Assembly: GCA_028829895.1 (NCBI GenBank)
Contig: CM054181.1
Coordinates: 108,820,860-108,884,859, forward strand
Length of the DNA: 64,000 nucleotides
Direction: 5' to 3'
Source: Sinotaia quadrata
Taxonomy: Eukaryota > Mollusca > Gastropoda > Architaenioglossa > Viviparidae
The notes below the pieces were generated by a model. The model ran no database searches, was not told the DNA's origin, and worked only from the letters and a program-made list of their open reading frames with translations. The translations under genes were made by a program, and so were the position numbers. The stretch's first letter is position 1; the number at the start of each line of letters is the position of its first letter. This document shows positions 25,107 through 36,915 of the stretch, one piece after another.

Positions 25107-25145
25107 ACCATCCATTCCGTCAGTCTGTCTATCTCTCTCTATCTT
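24935..25145. repeat. (TATC)n and TCTG/TCTA microsatellite
   Basis: Pure TATC from about 25047 to 25106. The flanking CACCATCCATTCCGTCAGTC occurs at both ends (about 24931 and 25107), so the block is a duplication around the microsatellite. Confidence 0.93.
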
Positions 25146-25740
25146 CTTTGTGTTTAACTATTCCTATATAGTTGTGACTTTAAGTGCGTTTTTTAAAAAT
25201 TTTGTTTGGGAGAGGAGGTTGTTTTGTTGCTATTACCATTTTGTTTGATAGGTGTATCTAGTGAGAAGTGTTAATCAGTCAGTTTAATGAAGAAAATGTT
25301 CAATAAACAGATATATATATACCCCTTGAATTGAAGTAAAAATGTCTTTAAATGTATTACTACCGCTAGTATGGAAAGGGTGACATAAGCAGATAGAATG
25401 TTTTATGCGCTAAATGAACAGTTAACAGCGGTGCTATTTAATATCTGTTGTCTTGTTTTTATAAACGGTTTCTGGTGAATTCCTAAATACTTCAAAGAGA
25501 AAAGCTTTCTGGGAGGCTGTATTGTGCTATTGAGTTCTACAGTTGCGTGCTCTTGTCAAATTTGAAAGTTTTTTTTTTTTTTAAAGTCCATTTTCATTAG
25601 ACAGAAAATGACTTACTGCATGCATTCTCTTTCCTAATTGTGGTTCTTCAAGCTTGCGTCTGCTGGGAGTGATCTCCTCTAAGCCTCAGTTTGAGCAGAT
25701 TTGATTATATCTGGAAGCAAAAAGGTGTCGGATGGGTTAC
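25146..25740. other. Unique AT-rich intronic sequence
   Basis: Nothing recognised. Confidence 0.4.
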
Positions 25741-25744
25741 TAAT

Positions 25745-26040
25745 GCAGTTTGAATTTACAGGTTGTCAATGCACCCAAAAAACATCCGTTTGAACCTGCA
25801 TTTGTTAGTGCACCAGAAAATCTCAGTTTGAATCATCAGGTTATTAGTGCACTAAATAAAACCTCATTTGGAATGTTTAAGTTGTTTTGCACCAACAACC
25901 CCTGAATTTGAATCTACAGGTTGTCAGTGCACCAAAAAAGAAATTTAGTTTGAATCTACAGGTTGCAAGAAAACAAAAGTAAAAAAAACCTCACTTTGAA
26001 TCTATAGATTTCTAGTCCACCCAAAAACCTCAGCTTAATT
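25745..26040. repeat. Minisatellite, about 45-50 bp, about 6 diverged copies
   Basis: TTTGAATCTACAGGTTGTCA plus GTGCACCAAAAAACCTCAG, with length variation. Confidence 0.85.
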
Positions 26041-26521
26041 GCACTGCTCTTGTGGTGGTTTAATTCCAACTTGTGAGACAAAACGAAAACAACAGGAAAA
26101 AATACAAATCCCATGACATTTGAGGGTATCTGCATACCATCAAACATTTCCCTCACGTCCTGAGGAGCTATCCCACAAATGCTGAAAGGCCATCCCTAGT
26201 GGTCTCAAAACAAGTGATCTGTTTTCGTACAAAAGAGACTTTATTTAACATCTAAATGATTTTAAAGTGCTAATAGACGTCAATTGCTATTTCCCAAACC
26301 TTTAGTTATTTGTTTCTAGTATCGAGAAGTTTTCAGATGAACACATTATACTAGTTATGGTGATAATGTGCTAGCCATTGAGCCAAAATACTATTATTAT
26401 TATTTGGGGGTAGTGGGTGGTGGAAGGACGTTGCAGTTTAGTAATCCAGTTAAATTATTAGTTATTTATTTGCGTGTTCTTAACTTTTCGTTTATCTTCA
26501 CTATTTTACATATTGTTGCAG
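26041..26521. other. 3' end of intron 1
   Basis: Unique sequence ending in the T-rich branch and polypyrimidine region (TTTATCTTCACTATTTTAC) and the TTGCAG acceptor of exon 2. Confidence 0.7.
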
Positions 26522-27323
26522 GAACTTACCAAGGTCAATGGTACCGTGGTACGCGCCACGGCTATGGTGTCCGACAGAGTGTGCCTTACGGGCTGGCCTC
26601 CCACTATCGGCCCAAGGCCCTCAGGGACTCTTTGACGTCCTTACGCAGCGAAAACGAAGACGAGATGGTGGTAAAAAACCGCGACAAAAAACTGGACGAA
26701 AGTCGCGGCGGTTTCGTCCTGAAAGCCCGCAGCGACGAGACTCCACCAGCACGAAGGCGCTCCATCTTCGACAAGCAAGGTCGCTCCAGTTTGCGCAAGA
26801 CGCTCATTTCCGGTTTGAAGCTCAAGAAACAGAAGTCGACTGGCGACATCAACGACTCTCCCAAGAGACAGACTGGCTCCGTCCGTTCCACCATCTCCAA
26901 CATCTCCCACGTCTCCGCGGACTCCACCCAGTCCGGGATGACGAACGCGTCCATGTACACAGACTCGAACCTGAGCTTTGTGTCTCAGGATGACATCACG
27001 GACGTCAACGTAACGGAGACGTACATGGGCGAGTGGAAGAACGACAAGAGATCGGGATTCGGCATCAGCGAACGTTCTGACGGGCTGAAGTACGAGGGCG
27101 AGTGGTACAACAACCGGAAGTACGGATACGGGGTGACGACGTTCAAGGACGGAACGAAGGAGGAGGGAAAGTACAAGAACAACGTCATCATCTCCTCTGG
27201 CAAGAAGAACAAGCTGTTTCTCATTCGTACCTCCAAACTGCGAGAGCGAGTAGACAACGCGGTCCTTTCGGCCCAGAGAGCTGCGCAGATCGCTCTCCAG
27301 AAAGCAGACATTGCAATTACAAG
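26522..27323 (+). CDS. JPH: Junctophilin exon 2 (MORN repeats, joining region, start of helical region)
   Basis: Junctophilins tether the plasma membrane to the endoplasmic/sarcoplasmic reticulum at junctional contacts. N-terminal MORN repeats bind the plasma membrane and a C-terminal helix sits in the ER. Seen here, numbering the first (split) Gly as residue 1: a MORN-type unit at 1-20 (TYQGQW, RHGYGVRQS); a basic, Ser-rich joining region to about 165 (RRRSIFDKQGRSSLRKTL); two MORN units beginning TYMGEW (about 167) and KYEGEW (about 190); KEEGKYKNN; then the helical RERVDN...AQRAAQIALQKADIAITR stretch from 241. The MORN-joining-MORN-helix order is diagnostic for the family. The acceptor is a pyrimidine-rich tract ending TTGCAG, with one base of codon 1 supplied upstream. 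The donor is AG|GTAATT, leaving two bases of an Arg codon. The open frame runs upstream to 26368, but that part is intron-like. Coding GC is clearly above its flanks. Confidence 0.96.
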
Positions 27324-27359
27324 GTAATTTAGTTTCGTTTTATTGTGTCCTTGTTTTGC

Positions 27360-27860
27360 TTTGTTGGAGACTGAGGACAAGTAGCTAAAGGGGTGGATAA
27401 ACGAATCGATGGGAAGGTGTGTGGATATGTAAAGCATTTTTGTCTGTTGGAAGCTGGGGGACAAGCAGAGGAATGAGTGACTAGACGAATGGATGGAAAG
27501 ATGGGTGGATATGTAAAACGTTTTGTTTGTTTGTTTGTTTGTTTGTTTGTTGGAAACTGGGAACAAGCAAAGGAATGGGTGGCTAGACGAATGGATGGAA
27601 AGATGGGTGGATATGTAACGCTTTATTGATTGTTTGCTGGAAATTTGTGACAAGCAGAGGAATGTGTGGATAGATGAATGGATGGAGTGGTGGGTGGATA
27701 TGTAAAGCTGTTCTGTTTTTTTGGAATCTGGGGACAGGATTGGGTGGAGAGATTCGTGGATGGAGAGATGGGTAGATATGTAAAGTTTTGTTTGTTTGTT
27801 TGCTGGACACTAGGGACCATCAGAGCAATGAGTGGACAAATGACTGGAGGAAAGATGATA
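27360..27860. repeat. Minisatellite, about 75-100 bp, 5-6 copies
   Basis: TGGGTGGATATGTAAA recurs near 27423, 27507, 27609, 27696 and 27772 (GTAGATATG in the last). Length differences come partly from an internal (TTTG)n stretch at about 27520-27550. Confidence 0.9.
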
Positions 27861-27988
27861 GGTTATATGAAGTAGAAAAGTGAGGGTCGTGTGACGTGAT
27901 AGATGATGCATGACGTTCACGATTGCACGTGCTTTGAAATAATATCATGATTTGTTCTCTGTACAAAAGTTTATCGTAATCTATTGAA

Positions 27989-28022
<34 letters not shown>

Positions 28023-28026
28023 TACA

Positions 28027-28092
<66 letters not shown>
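27989..28092. repeat. Compound (CT)n(CA)n microsatellite
   Basis: CT to 28007, then about 42 CA units with two CATA interruptions. It lies 0.67 kb after the exon 2 donor. Confidence 0.97.
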
Positions 28093-28098
<6 letters not shown>

Positions 28099-29030
28099 CG
28101 CAAAATGGAAACGAAAATATGGGAAAATATTGTGTGCTCATTCTTCCAACCATTGGTTCGTCTCTTCATTTGAAATGTCTTTTCGTCTCATTCGTCTTTT
28201 TTATCTCAATCGTCTTTTCATATGTTTATTGCTTGATTCACGCATTTAAAGGTTCCTACCGTCATGTATTTACGCATCCAAAGATCCATTCATCTCATTA
28301 TTTTATCCATTCATTCATTGTAGGTTTGTACTTAATTTCCTTCATTCATTTCATGCATCTATAAATATCATCCATTATTTTCCATCCATTTATTTTCATT
28401 CATACTTTGAAATATGTTATCTTTCACAAATTTGCAAATCTTTGCGTATACATAGTTGCATTGTCGTGTACATTTGGATATGTGCGTTACAAAGTCAAAT
28501 TACTTATAAAAATATCCCATTTCTCAACTTTTGGATAGATGCCAGACATTATTCCCACCCCTGCAGCCTTTGTGCCAAAGTCAGTTTACTCCGCAATTTT
28601 CCAGCAACCTTCACACGATCTTTCTTCCGACTTTTCATTTTAGTGTTTGTGAGACATCTTAATGATTCTGGTCGGTACCTTACCACGTGTATGGAAACCA
28701 ACGTTGTTGTTTGTTTGTTTTTTTATTTTGTTCTTTAAAATGAAGAAATCTTTTGTTGGGGTTATGAGTGCATCTTTGGGAAGACAAAAAAACAGTTAAT
28801 ATGCATTTCCTGTTTGGAGCTGTGACAAATTGTTTTAATGAATAATATCCTGTATTCTTAAAACAAAACTTAAACAGTCTTTAAAAGCAAACCTGAGGAT
28901 GAAAGCAAAATGACAAAAGACAGTTTATAAGTTTGTCCGCTTCCCTGGCTCCTACTTTTTAAATATATTTAATTAATTAGTATTATTCCGTCACGTGTAG
29001 TATGATTTTCATGTTACGTATTGAATGTAA
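28093..29030. other. Unique AT-rich intronic sequence with CATTCATT motifs
   Basis: TTCATTCATTT-like low-complexity strings at 28280-28410. No gene. Confidence 0.4.
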
Positions 29031-29330
29031 ATGGTTCTGTTACAGCATGAAAATACGTAAAGAACTTCATTACTGCAACAGGGGTTCTGTTTTAATTATG
29101 TGATGTTTGTAAGTAGATTTCACTATGTAAATGGTTCTGTTATAGCGTGTAAATACGTAAAGAACTTCATTACTGCAACATGGGCTCTGTTTTAATTATG
29201 AGATGTTTGTAAGTAGATTTCACTATGTAAATGGTTCTGTTATAGCGTGTAAATACGTAGAGAACTTCATTACTGCAACATGGGCTGTGTTTTAATTACG
29301 AAATGTTTGTAAGTAGATTTCACTATGTTA
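29031..29330. repeat. 100-bp tandem repeat, 3 copies
   Basis: ATGGTTCTGTTATAGCGTGT begins at 29031, 29131 and 29231, with few differences between copies. Confidence 0.95.
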
Positions 29331-30753
29331 TGTATTTATATGGAGTGTGACAGTTATTTCGAACAGGAAAGGAACCTCTTTGATTTTGACGATTATATTT
29401 GTTTCCATCTATAATACGCTTCTCAAATACAGGGTTAGGGTCAGTAGGGCCCATCACCATGCACACTCTTTATCCATTGTTAGTCTTCATGTTACAGGTA
29501 GATGATACTCAGATTAGCACTCACCCTCCATACATCCCAAAGGCACACTCGTGTTTGGACATCCACATTCATGACCCCTATTATGCCCGACTTTTCAAGC
29601 TAAAATGTATAACTAGAATTCTTTACTTAAAATTTCGCCTTTGACAAAAATATGTCTTGGTACGTTGAAGATACTTTGAGCAGTAGTTTAGAAATTAAAA
29701 TATTTCCTACAAATCTGGCTTGCTCTCCAGACTCCTCTAATTTTACTGGCTGGCTGCATTCAGCAGGTACTCGGCCATTGGTCAGTTATCCCTCTATCTG
29801 CTTGCTGACTGCAGCCAGTGTCACTAAGTGCCATAATGCGGTTAACGATAACAATACAAAGTGGGTAGGCATACCTATTTTGGGAGACGCTGGCTATATG
29901 ATGGCGTAAGATCCTTTTATTGTCAAACGCTTTCTTTTGGTGGAGTGTTCCTTTGTGACGAATAATCCAGAAAGACACTTGTAGTCCTTTCGCTACACGT
30001 TGCATTTAACGTGCAGAGCACGACGTGTACTTTGAACATAAAACTATGTCAGGGGTGATAAGAAGAATAAAACTGCACTACATTTTAGCATATACAAATT
30101 AATGCAAAATTTACTTTTACTTAAAGTGACAAAATAGAGGAAAGTGTGAAAATATTTGTCACAGAGTCAGTATATGTGGCGTGTATTCAGGACCATTAAA
30201 TGCATTGTCTATGTATAGGGTTTTATTCCATCTTACAAAGTACGTGCTGGGTGTACAAGGGTTCCAATGTGTACAGTCTGTGTATGGACCTCTTTAATCG
30301 TGTTCTAAATGTTTTGCGTACGTGTGTATGTGTTACTGGGTTTTACTGGTATGCCTGCTTGTGGGCATGATATTTTGGGGAAGAAAGTTGGACAAATTAT
30401 ATGTAGATATGTTTTTCTAAGCACTGGAATTATACAGAAGTGTGTCTTTGTTGTGGGGTGTGTATAGAAAGCGTGTAGGACAGTCCGAGCACGGATGTTC
30501 AAAGAGAAATAACACTCGTGAAATAAATACGAGCAGTGTTTGATAAATGTATATTTTGTCTTGAAGACTGAAAATATATGTGAATGCTCAAGGATGTATG
30601 TGTGCGTGCGTGTGTGCGTGCTGTTTAAGTTTAAAATATAAGCCATGTTTATTTTAAGACACGTTTATAACTATAAATGTTGGTTTCATGTTTGCTCATG
30701 GGCTCCTGTCTAACTGTTGTTTAGTAGGTTTGAGTATAGGTTTTATAATAATT
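29331..30753. other. Unique intronic sequence
   Basis: Open frames at 29399-29644 (+), 29652-29909 (+) and 30305-30646 (-) have no recognisable motif. Confidence 0.4.

Positions 30754-30812
<59 letters not shown>
30754..30812. repeat. (CA)n microsatellite
   Basis: CA tract with two AAACA interruptions. Confidence 0.97.
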
Positions 30813-30813
<1 letters not shown>

Positions 30814-31074
30814 TATGCATCTATATCTAAATATACAAATACCTATATAAAAACTTCATTCTAATGTTTAAAAATTAATTTATCATAATATAACAAACTC
30901 TTTCCATAATCACTATAAATGGCGGAGAATACATATGGAAATTGAAAAAGTTATTTACGTGTTCGATTGCTCACTAGGCAATACAAATATGGTAGCACAC
31001 ACAGAACATTTAATGTACTTATTTAGTTTAATTTTTACAAAGACACTTATTTGATTGTTGGTAACCTTTAACGT

Positions 31075-31945
31075 TAAGAATTTCGTATATTGACGTAATC
31101 AGTGAACGCGTTAAAACGTATTATGACGTTAAGACTTTCGTATATTGATATTTCTTGGACGAAATTGATGTAATCAGTGAACGCGTTAAAACGCATTATG
31201 ACGTTAAGACTTTCGTATATTGATGTAATCAGTGAACGCGTTAAAACGCATTATGGCGTTAAGACTTTCGTATATTGATGTAATCAGTGAACGCGTTAAA
31301 ACGCATTATGACGTTAAGACTTTCGTATATTGATGTAATCAGTGAACGCGTTAAAACGCATTATGACGTTAAGACTTTCGTATATTGGTGTAATCAGTGA
31401 ACGCGTTAAAACGCATTATGACGTTAAGACTTTCGTATATTGATATTTCTTGGATGAAATTGATATAATCAGTGAACGCGTTAAAACGCATTATGACGTT
31501 AAGATTTTCGTATATTGATGTAATCAGTGAACGCGTTAAAACGCATTATGACGTTAAGACTTTCGTATATTGATGTAATCAGTGAACGCGTTAAAACGCA
31601 TTATGACGTTAAGACATTCGTATATTGATATTTCTTGGAAAAATTGATGTAATCAATGAACGCGTAAAAAACGCATTATGACGTTAAGACTTTCGTATAT
31701 TGATATTTCTTGGACGAAATTGATATAATCAGTGAACGCGTTAAAACGCATTATGACGTTAAGACTTTCGTATATTGATGTAATCAGTGAACGCGTTAAA
31801 ACGCATTATGACGTTAAGACTTTCGTATATTGATGTAATCAGTGAACGCGTTAAAACGCATTATGACGTTAAGACTTTCGTATATTGATATTTCTTGGAA
31901 AAATTGATGTAATCAATGAACGCGTAAAAAACGCATTATGGTGTT
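31075..31945. repeat. 55/75-bp satellite with 260-bp higher-order repeat
   Basis: Short unit S (55 bp) holds GTAATCAGTGAACGCGTTAA and GACGTTAAGACTTTCGTATA. Long unit L (75 bp) adds ATATTTCTTGGACGAAATTG. Variant L' has GGAAAAATTG, CAATGAACGCG and extra As. Order from 31147: L S S S S, L S S L', L S S L'. The L-S-S-L' block repeats every 260 bp (31442 to 31702; 31627 to 31887). Each S unit carries the palindrome AACGCGTT. Confidence 0.96.
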
Positions 31946-32449
31946 AAATGAATGTACTACTGTCGACAGATGTGTCAAAAATAACTATTTTTATAAAAGT
32001 TTGTTTTTACAATTATCAAGGTCGATATCTCCTTCTAGAGACACGATCACATTCTGCTACTATTGTGTCATTGATAATATTCTTTCAGTAATGTGTCCTC
32101 AGATAGAATGACACATTCCTTACATTCTTTATTACTGTTCAAATTGTCTTTTGATATTTATCCTTATTCACATGAAATTAATTTCTTTTAATATTGTTTT
32201 ACTGATAACAGTATTGCATCCTTTAAAATATTATTGCAACGAATCTAATATGAAATACGGAAACGACATTTCACTAATCCCAATCTCACAAAATTTGTTT
32301 TCAGTCAGTATAGGTGACTGCATGCGATAAAAGATACACAAAATTATTGGCTTTATCTTTTGTATTTGTTCAACATAAATTCCCAAATCAAAAACAATGG
32401 ACGGTCTTTGTTAGCGAATTATTAGAATATCCAGACAGCAGACTTATAT
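31946..32449. other. Unique AT-rich intronic sequence
   Basis: Nothing recognised. Confidence 0.4.
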
Positions 32450-32720
32450 GATAAAAGGTCACGGCCAGCAGTAGGGCAGAACAAATAATAAAAGGTCAAG
32501 GAAACGGACGGAAATAATCAAAGGTTAAGTGGACTGAGAACAAAAACAAAAAAAAATCAGAAATTAGACAAGAATAACGAAAGTTCAAATGAATTGTAAC
32601 AAATATACTAAAAGATCAATAAAGTAGGCAAGAAGAACAAAAGTTCATATTAATTGCTGCAGAAAATAAAAGGTCAAGAAATTAGGCAGGAATAATATGA
32701 AAGGTCAAAGTTGTAGGCAA
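32450..32720. repeat. Decayed tandem array (AAAGGTCAA core)
   Basis: ATAATAAAAGGTCAAG-like strings recur about 6 times, spaced about 35-45 bp. Confidence 0.65.
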
Positions 32721-33500
32721 CAGGTCTTGCACAGCGATCAAACGGAATGCCATCGTCATAGTAACTGATAATCTTCAAACTCTGTCAATGTTAAAGAGTC
32801 ATCTTAATCTCTCCGTGCGTAGTCTTCCTACTGTCTCCCCGCTGAGGCTGCAATACAGGAGCTGAAAAAAAAAAAGTCATCTTCTAATCATCGCCATGCC
32901 ATTCCACCCTTTTACTAGTCACTAGCCTTTCCCACAATTCCAAGATCACTCGCTTACCTAGTGTGTTCTAGGGTAGACAAAAGTTCTCTTCTTCAAATGA
33001 TTCATGTCATCATTTGCTTCCAAGCGATCAATACCTAGAGATCGGCGGCTCATTTCTTATGATCTCTTGATTAGAGGATCGCGAGAGTCTTAAAAGAAAA
33101 TAAGAAAGCCTGCCTTTCTGTCTTCTATTAAAGGCTTAAATAAACTTCAAAGAACTCACAAGTACATCTGTTCTCTCGGCAACAGATCGCAAAATGAAGA
33201 AGCGGCGTCTTTATATGTATTGGGTTTGTCATCAAGCTGATTGGATAGACTATCCAAAGTATCACCCAAGGATAAGCAATTACATACAAACAAAGCCATT
33301 TTTTTTTTAAACTAAAACTTATTGAAATTTAAGTACAGTCATTCACTCCTTCTCACTTGAATACACAGGTACAAACATACATAAGCACGTACATATGCCT
33401 AGGCCTACCACACGCATGCGTATACACATACATACCAAGCTAAGAATATCTGAACATTTACACATGCGATTGTACCAAGGGCAATTTTTCTCATCTCACC
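32721..33500. other. Unique intronic sequence
   Basis: Nothing recognised. Confidence 0.4.
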
Positions 33501-33523
33501 ATCTTGAGATACGGAGATACAAA

Positions 33524-34160
33524 TCAGTTATAAGGGGTGTTTCTTCTTGACCGCTCACTTCCGACTTCCGTGATTGGAAGAAAGGTTTGGTGTATTATAG
33601 GCAGTGTGTAAATGTCGCTTGCGCACCAATAATGGTCTTTTATCCCGATGCTCAAATGCCAAGGGATGTTTACCATGCGCATGCCTGTAACACGCAGGAC
33701 TCGCCTTATCTTCCTACCCAACGGGTGCTTACTGAGTTCAACACCTTGATTTAAAGTCCACATTAAGTCCACCATTTTAATGTAAGGATCGGTTAAATCA
33801 TCCATCAGTTTTTCACTCTGAACTGGCATTGGACACTATTTTTTTTTCATCAGAGAGAGACTTCTGCATTAATTCCTGCTTCATTAAGTCAATCAGTTCG
33901 ATTAGTAAGACTGAGTGATGGTTGATTAATTGGTGGGCTGCGGTAAGCATTTTGTGTGAGGCTTGACGCCCGCCTTTGTAGAGTTTCTTCCCCTGTCTCT
34001 GCGGGCTTTGCAATAGCAGGCGATAGTAGTTTACCGGTCAGGTCTCGGATTAACTTGCTGGCTTTGTTTCAAACAACCCAGTACATTCTTGCTAGTTCAC
34101 GCAGGCCTACAGTTTTGTTAGGTGTACACGCTTTTATAGATATATACTGTTTGATGCCAT
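33524..34160 (-). pseudogene. Unidentified minus-strand reading frames, possible decayed coding remnant
   Basis: Two minus-strand frames meet near 33829 with a frame shift: 34013-33813 (KKLYKGGRQASH..., LINHHSVLLIELIDLMKQEL) and 33829-33524 (KLMDDLTDPYIKMVDLMW, GMRMVNIPWHLSIGIKDHYW). A third frame over 34085-33870 also stays open (KLIRDLTGKLLSPAIAKPAE). The stretch is unique, less AT-biased than its neighbours and not a tandem repeat, so a broken transposon or retrocopy is possible. I recognise no family. Chance frames are equally plausible. Confidence 0.2.
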
Positions 34161-34289
34161 CTTTAATTATGGTAGAGGTTTGTGTGGCTACAAAAGGAAT
34201 GGATTAACTTTTGTTTCAATGTATTTTTTATATGATAATTGATGTTATTGTATTTGCATATTTTATGATTTATGTGTGAATGCTTTTTT

Positions 34290-34610
34290 CCTAATGTGCG
34301 CCAATGTTTCTGTTACACTGTATTTGACCTGTAAAAACGTAGGTTAATAAATAGGTACACTGTGTTTGATCTGTAAAAGTAGGTTAATATAATATTATTG
34401 TTACACAATATTTGACCTGTTAAAACGTTGGTTAATAAATAGTTACACAGTATTTGACCTGTTAGAACGTTGGTTAATAAATAGTTACATTGTATTTGAC
34501 CTGTTAGAAAGTTGGTTAATAAATAGTTACACTGTATTTGACCTGTTAGAACGTTGGTTACACTGTGTTTGATCTGTTAAAACGTTGGTTAATAAATATT
34601 TGCATATAAA
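34290..34610. repeat. Minisatellite, about 42 bp, about 7 copies
   Basis: TTACACTGTATTTGACCTGT followed by TAGAACGTTGGTTAATAAAT. One copy is truncated near 34560. Confidence 0.93.
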
Positions 34611-34816
34611 TCTTAGTTTGCGTACTTTCAGTCAATTTGTGAACTAAACATACTTTGCCGGCAAATAATAGTAATCTGTGATTTAAATATGAAACACAAA
34701 GGCCGGGATTAAAGTACATTTGCACCTTGGAGTTCATGGTGAACCAACTGAAAGTATGGATTAATACTCTGGATTTAAATTAGACGAAAAAGACTGAACT
34801 AAGACGCACGCGCGCG

Positions 34817-34818
<2 letters not shown>

Positions 34819-34886
<68 letters not shown>
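34819..34886. repeat. Compound (CT)n(CA)n microsatellite
   Basis: CT to about 34855, then CA to 34886, preceded by CGCGCGCG. Same CT-then-CA order as at 27989. Confidence 0.97.
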
Positions 34887-34889
<3 letters not shown>

Positions 34890-35985
34890 TCACGCACGCA
34901 CACAGAGATTTGATAATTTGGCAGCCACAAAAGTGAGATTTCGTACTGGTCCAGCAAAACTTATCATTCGCCAAGGCGGCTGCGAATCAGTACAGTTCTT
35001 GCGGCTGGGTGCACTTTTTAAGCTCAAATGAAGTATTTTTCCTTGGGAAATTGACATCATTTGAGTTCAAAGAGCTTCTAGTTCTAAGGATTGTACAATC
35101 TGCAAGCTAATGCAGATGGCGCCTGCACACAGTTAATTACACATACTATTCGGAATCAGGAAGGATCCATGTTTAGTGGACTCTGTCAAAGGGAGGCAAG
35201 TAATGATTGAAAATCAACTGACCGAACAACGCTGACGTATAAGCAATAATCACTAGAATATTTTTTCTTCTTCTTTGCTTTTTTTGTTGTTTTTGTTTTT
35301 CATAGACAGAAGTATTCAAATTCTCTAAACTCTCATGATCTTTTCTAGAAGTGTACAGTACATTTTAAAAATTCTAACATTGGCTCCCAGTTTTAGAATT
35401 CCTATAATAACCAGCGTCCTTGTAGAAAGGAGCAATTTGTGCTATAACACGGATCTCTACAGTGTTCATTGAATACCACACACGAGCAATACAGATTGTG
35501 TATATTTTTTTTAAAGTACTAAAATTAAATATTGCTTTGTTCATTTTAACACTTAATGCATATTTTCTTGTTCTACTTTTATTTAATTGAAAATCCCATC
35601 ATAATCCTGTAAAATGCCCATTGATACTGCAAATACAAAAAGCAGCCTTCTGCATTTCTTCTCTGCTTCGAAGACTTTTATCTTCATACTGATGCAGGTT
35701 TTCTGTGGGATTTCAACTTATAATTGACCATTTTTATCTAATACTATTAGGCTTACATCATATTTATCTCAACACGTCGTCGACCTCGAAAAATGCTGCA
35801 ACTGAAACCCTTGTTGAGTTGCGACCGGAAATAGTGATGAACCAAAATAGAACGGCATGCGCAGTGTAACATCGAGACCGTGCCGACAATCCAACGCTGC
35901 TGGCGCGAAGATGACAATCTGTCAACAGCATTATTATTTATTATTTAAATACGACCTCGAACACGTTGCTTTAAACTTAGGCAAG
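34887..35985. other. Unique intronic sequence
   Basis: Nothing recognised. Confidence 0.4.
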
Positions 35986-36245
35986 ACTGGTGGAGCAAAT
36001 TTAGTGGGTCATTATGTTAGGGCTGGGTTAGTGGAGCAAGATTTACTGGAGCAAAGTCAGTGGGACATGATTTGGGGCAAGGTTATGGAGGGGCTAAATT
36101 TGAAATGATAAGACCATTTACGAGGGGCGGGGGGGGGGGGGCAGGACGATTGTGAAACAAGATTTGTGAGATAAGACTAAGAGGACGTGATTTGTGAGAT
36201 GAGACCTAATTAATGTGGCAAGAGATTGGATTAATGGAACTTATT
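35986..36245. repeat. Decayed tandem array around a G-run
   Basis: Diverged GGAGCAAGATTTACTGGAGC / GACATGATTTGTGAGAT units. A G13 run in a GGGGCGGGG context lies at 36124-36141. Confidence 0.6.
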
Positions 36246-36507
36246 GTGAAATAAGACTGTGACACAAAAATGCAAAAAAATATAAATAATTAATTAAATA
36301 TTTTCTTCTTAAATATTTTGTAATTAATTTTAACCAAGTACAATGTGTTCTTATTTGTTACATAGAATTGTTAACAAAATAATCCCTAAAACAAATCATA
36401 AAAAGAACCACCTGTGCTATGGCTGGTGATTAAATAATTATAATGTAAGGATTGTCCCAGCCACACACATGAACCATGCAACAAATAGAGACTAATTGTA
36501 GTCGGGC
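36246..36507. other. Unique AT-rich intronic sequence
   Basis: Nothing recognised. Confidence 0.4.
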
Positions 36508-36915
36508 ATGATATGCTATCACCTAACTAGGATTAAAAACTCTCTCATAGCTGACCTACATCTGAATCATAGGCCATGATGTGCTATTACATAACTAGGA
36601 TTAAAAACCCTCTCATAGCTGACCTACATCTGAATCATAGGCCATGATGTGCTATTACATAACTAGGATTAAAAACCCTCGCATAGCTGACCTACATCTG
36701 AATCATAGGCCATGATGTGCTATTACATAACTAGGATTAAAAACCCTCTCATAGCTGACCTACATCTGAAACATAGGCCATGATGTGCTATTACATAACT
36801 GGGATTAAAAACCCTCTCATAGCTGACCTACATCTGAATCATAGGCCATGATGTGCTATTACATAACTAGGATTAAAAACCCTCGCATAGCTGACCTACA
36901 TCTGAATCATAGGCC
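36508..36915. repeat. 68-bp minisatellite, 6 copies
   Basis: AGGCCATGATGTGCTATTAC at 36571 and 36639 and every 68 bp after. Copies are nearly identical. Confidence 0.96.

Noticed and set aside
26368..26521. ATG at 26368 as the start of exon 2
   Set aside because: The segment reads as AT-rich intron with a polypyrimidine tract and TTGCAG acceptor. MORN homology begins exactly at the acceptor.
26538..26993. Alternative + and - frames inside exon 2
   Set aside because: Shadows of the GC-rich junctophilin coding frame.
26985..27653. 222-codon minus-strand open frame
   Set aside because: Antisense of junctophilin exon 2 and of the adjacent minisatellite in intron 2.
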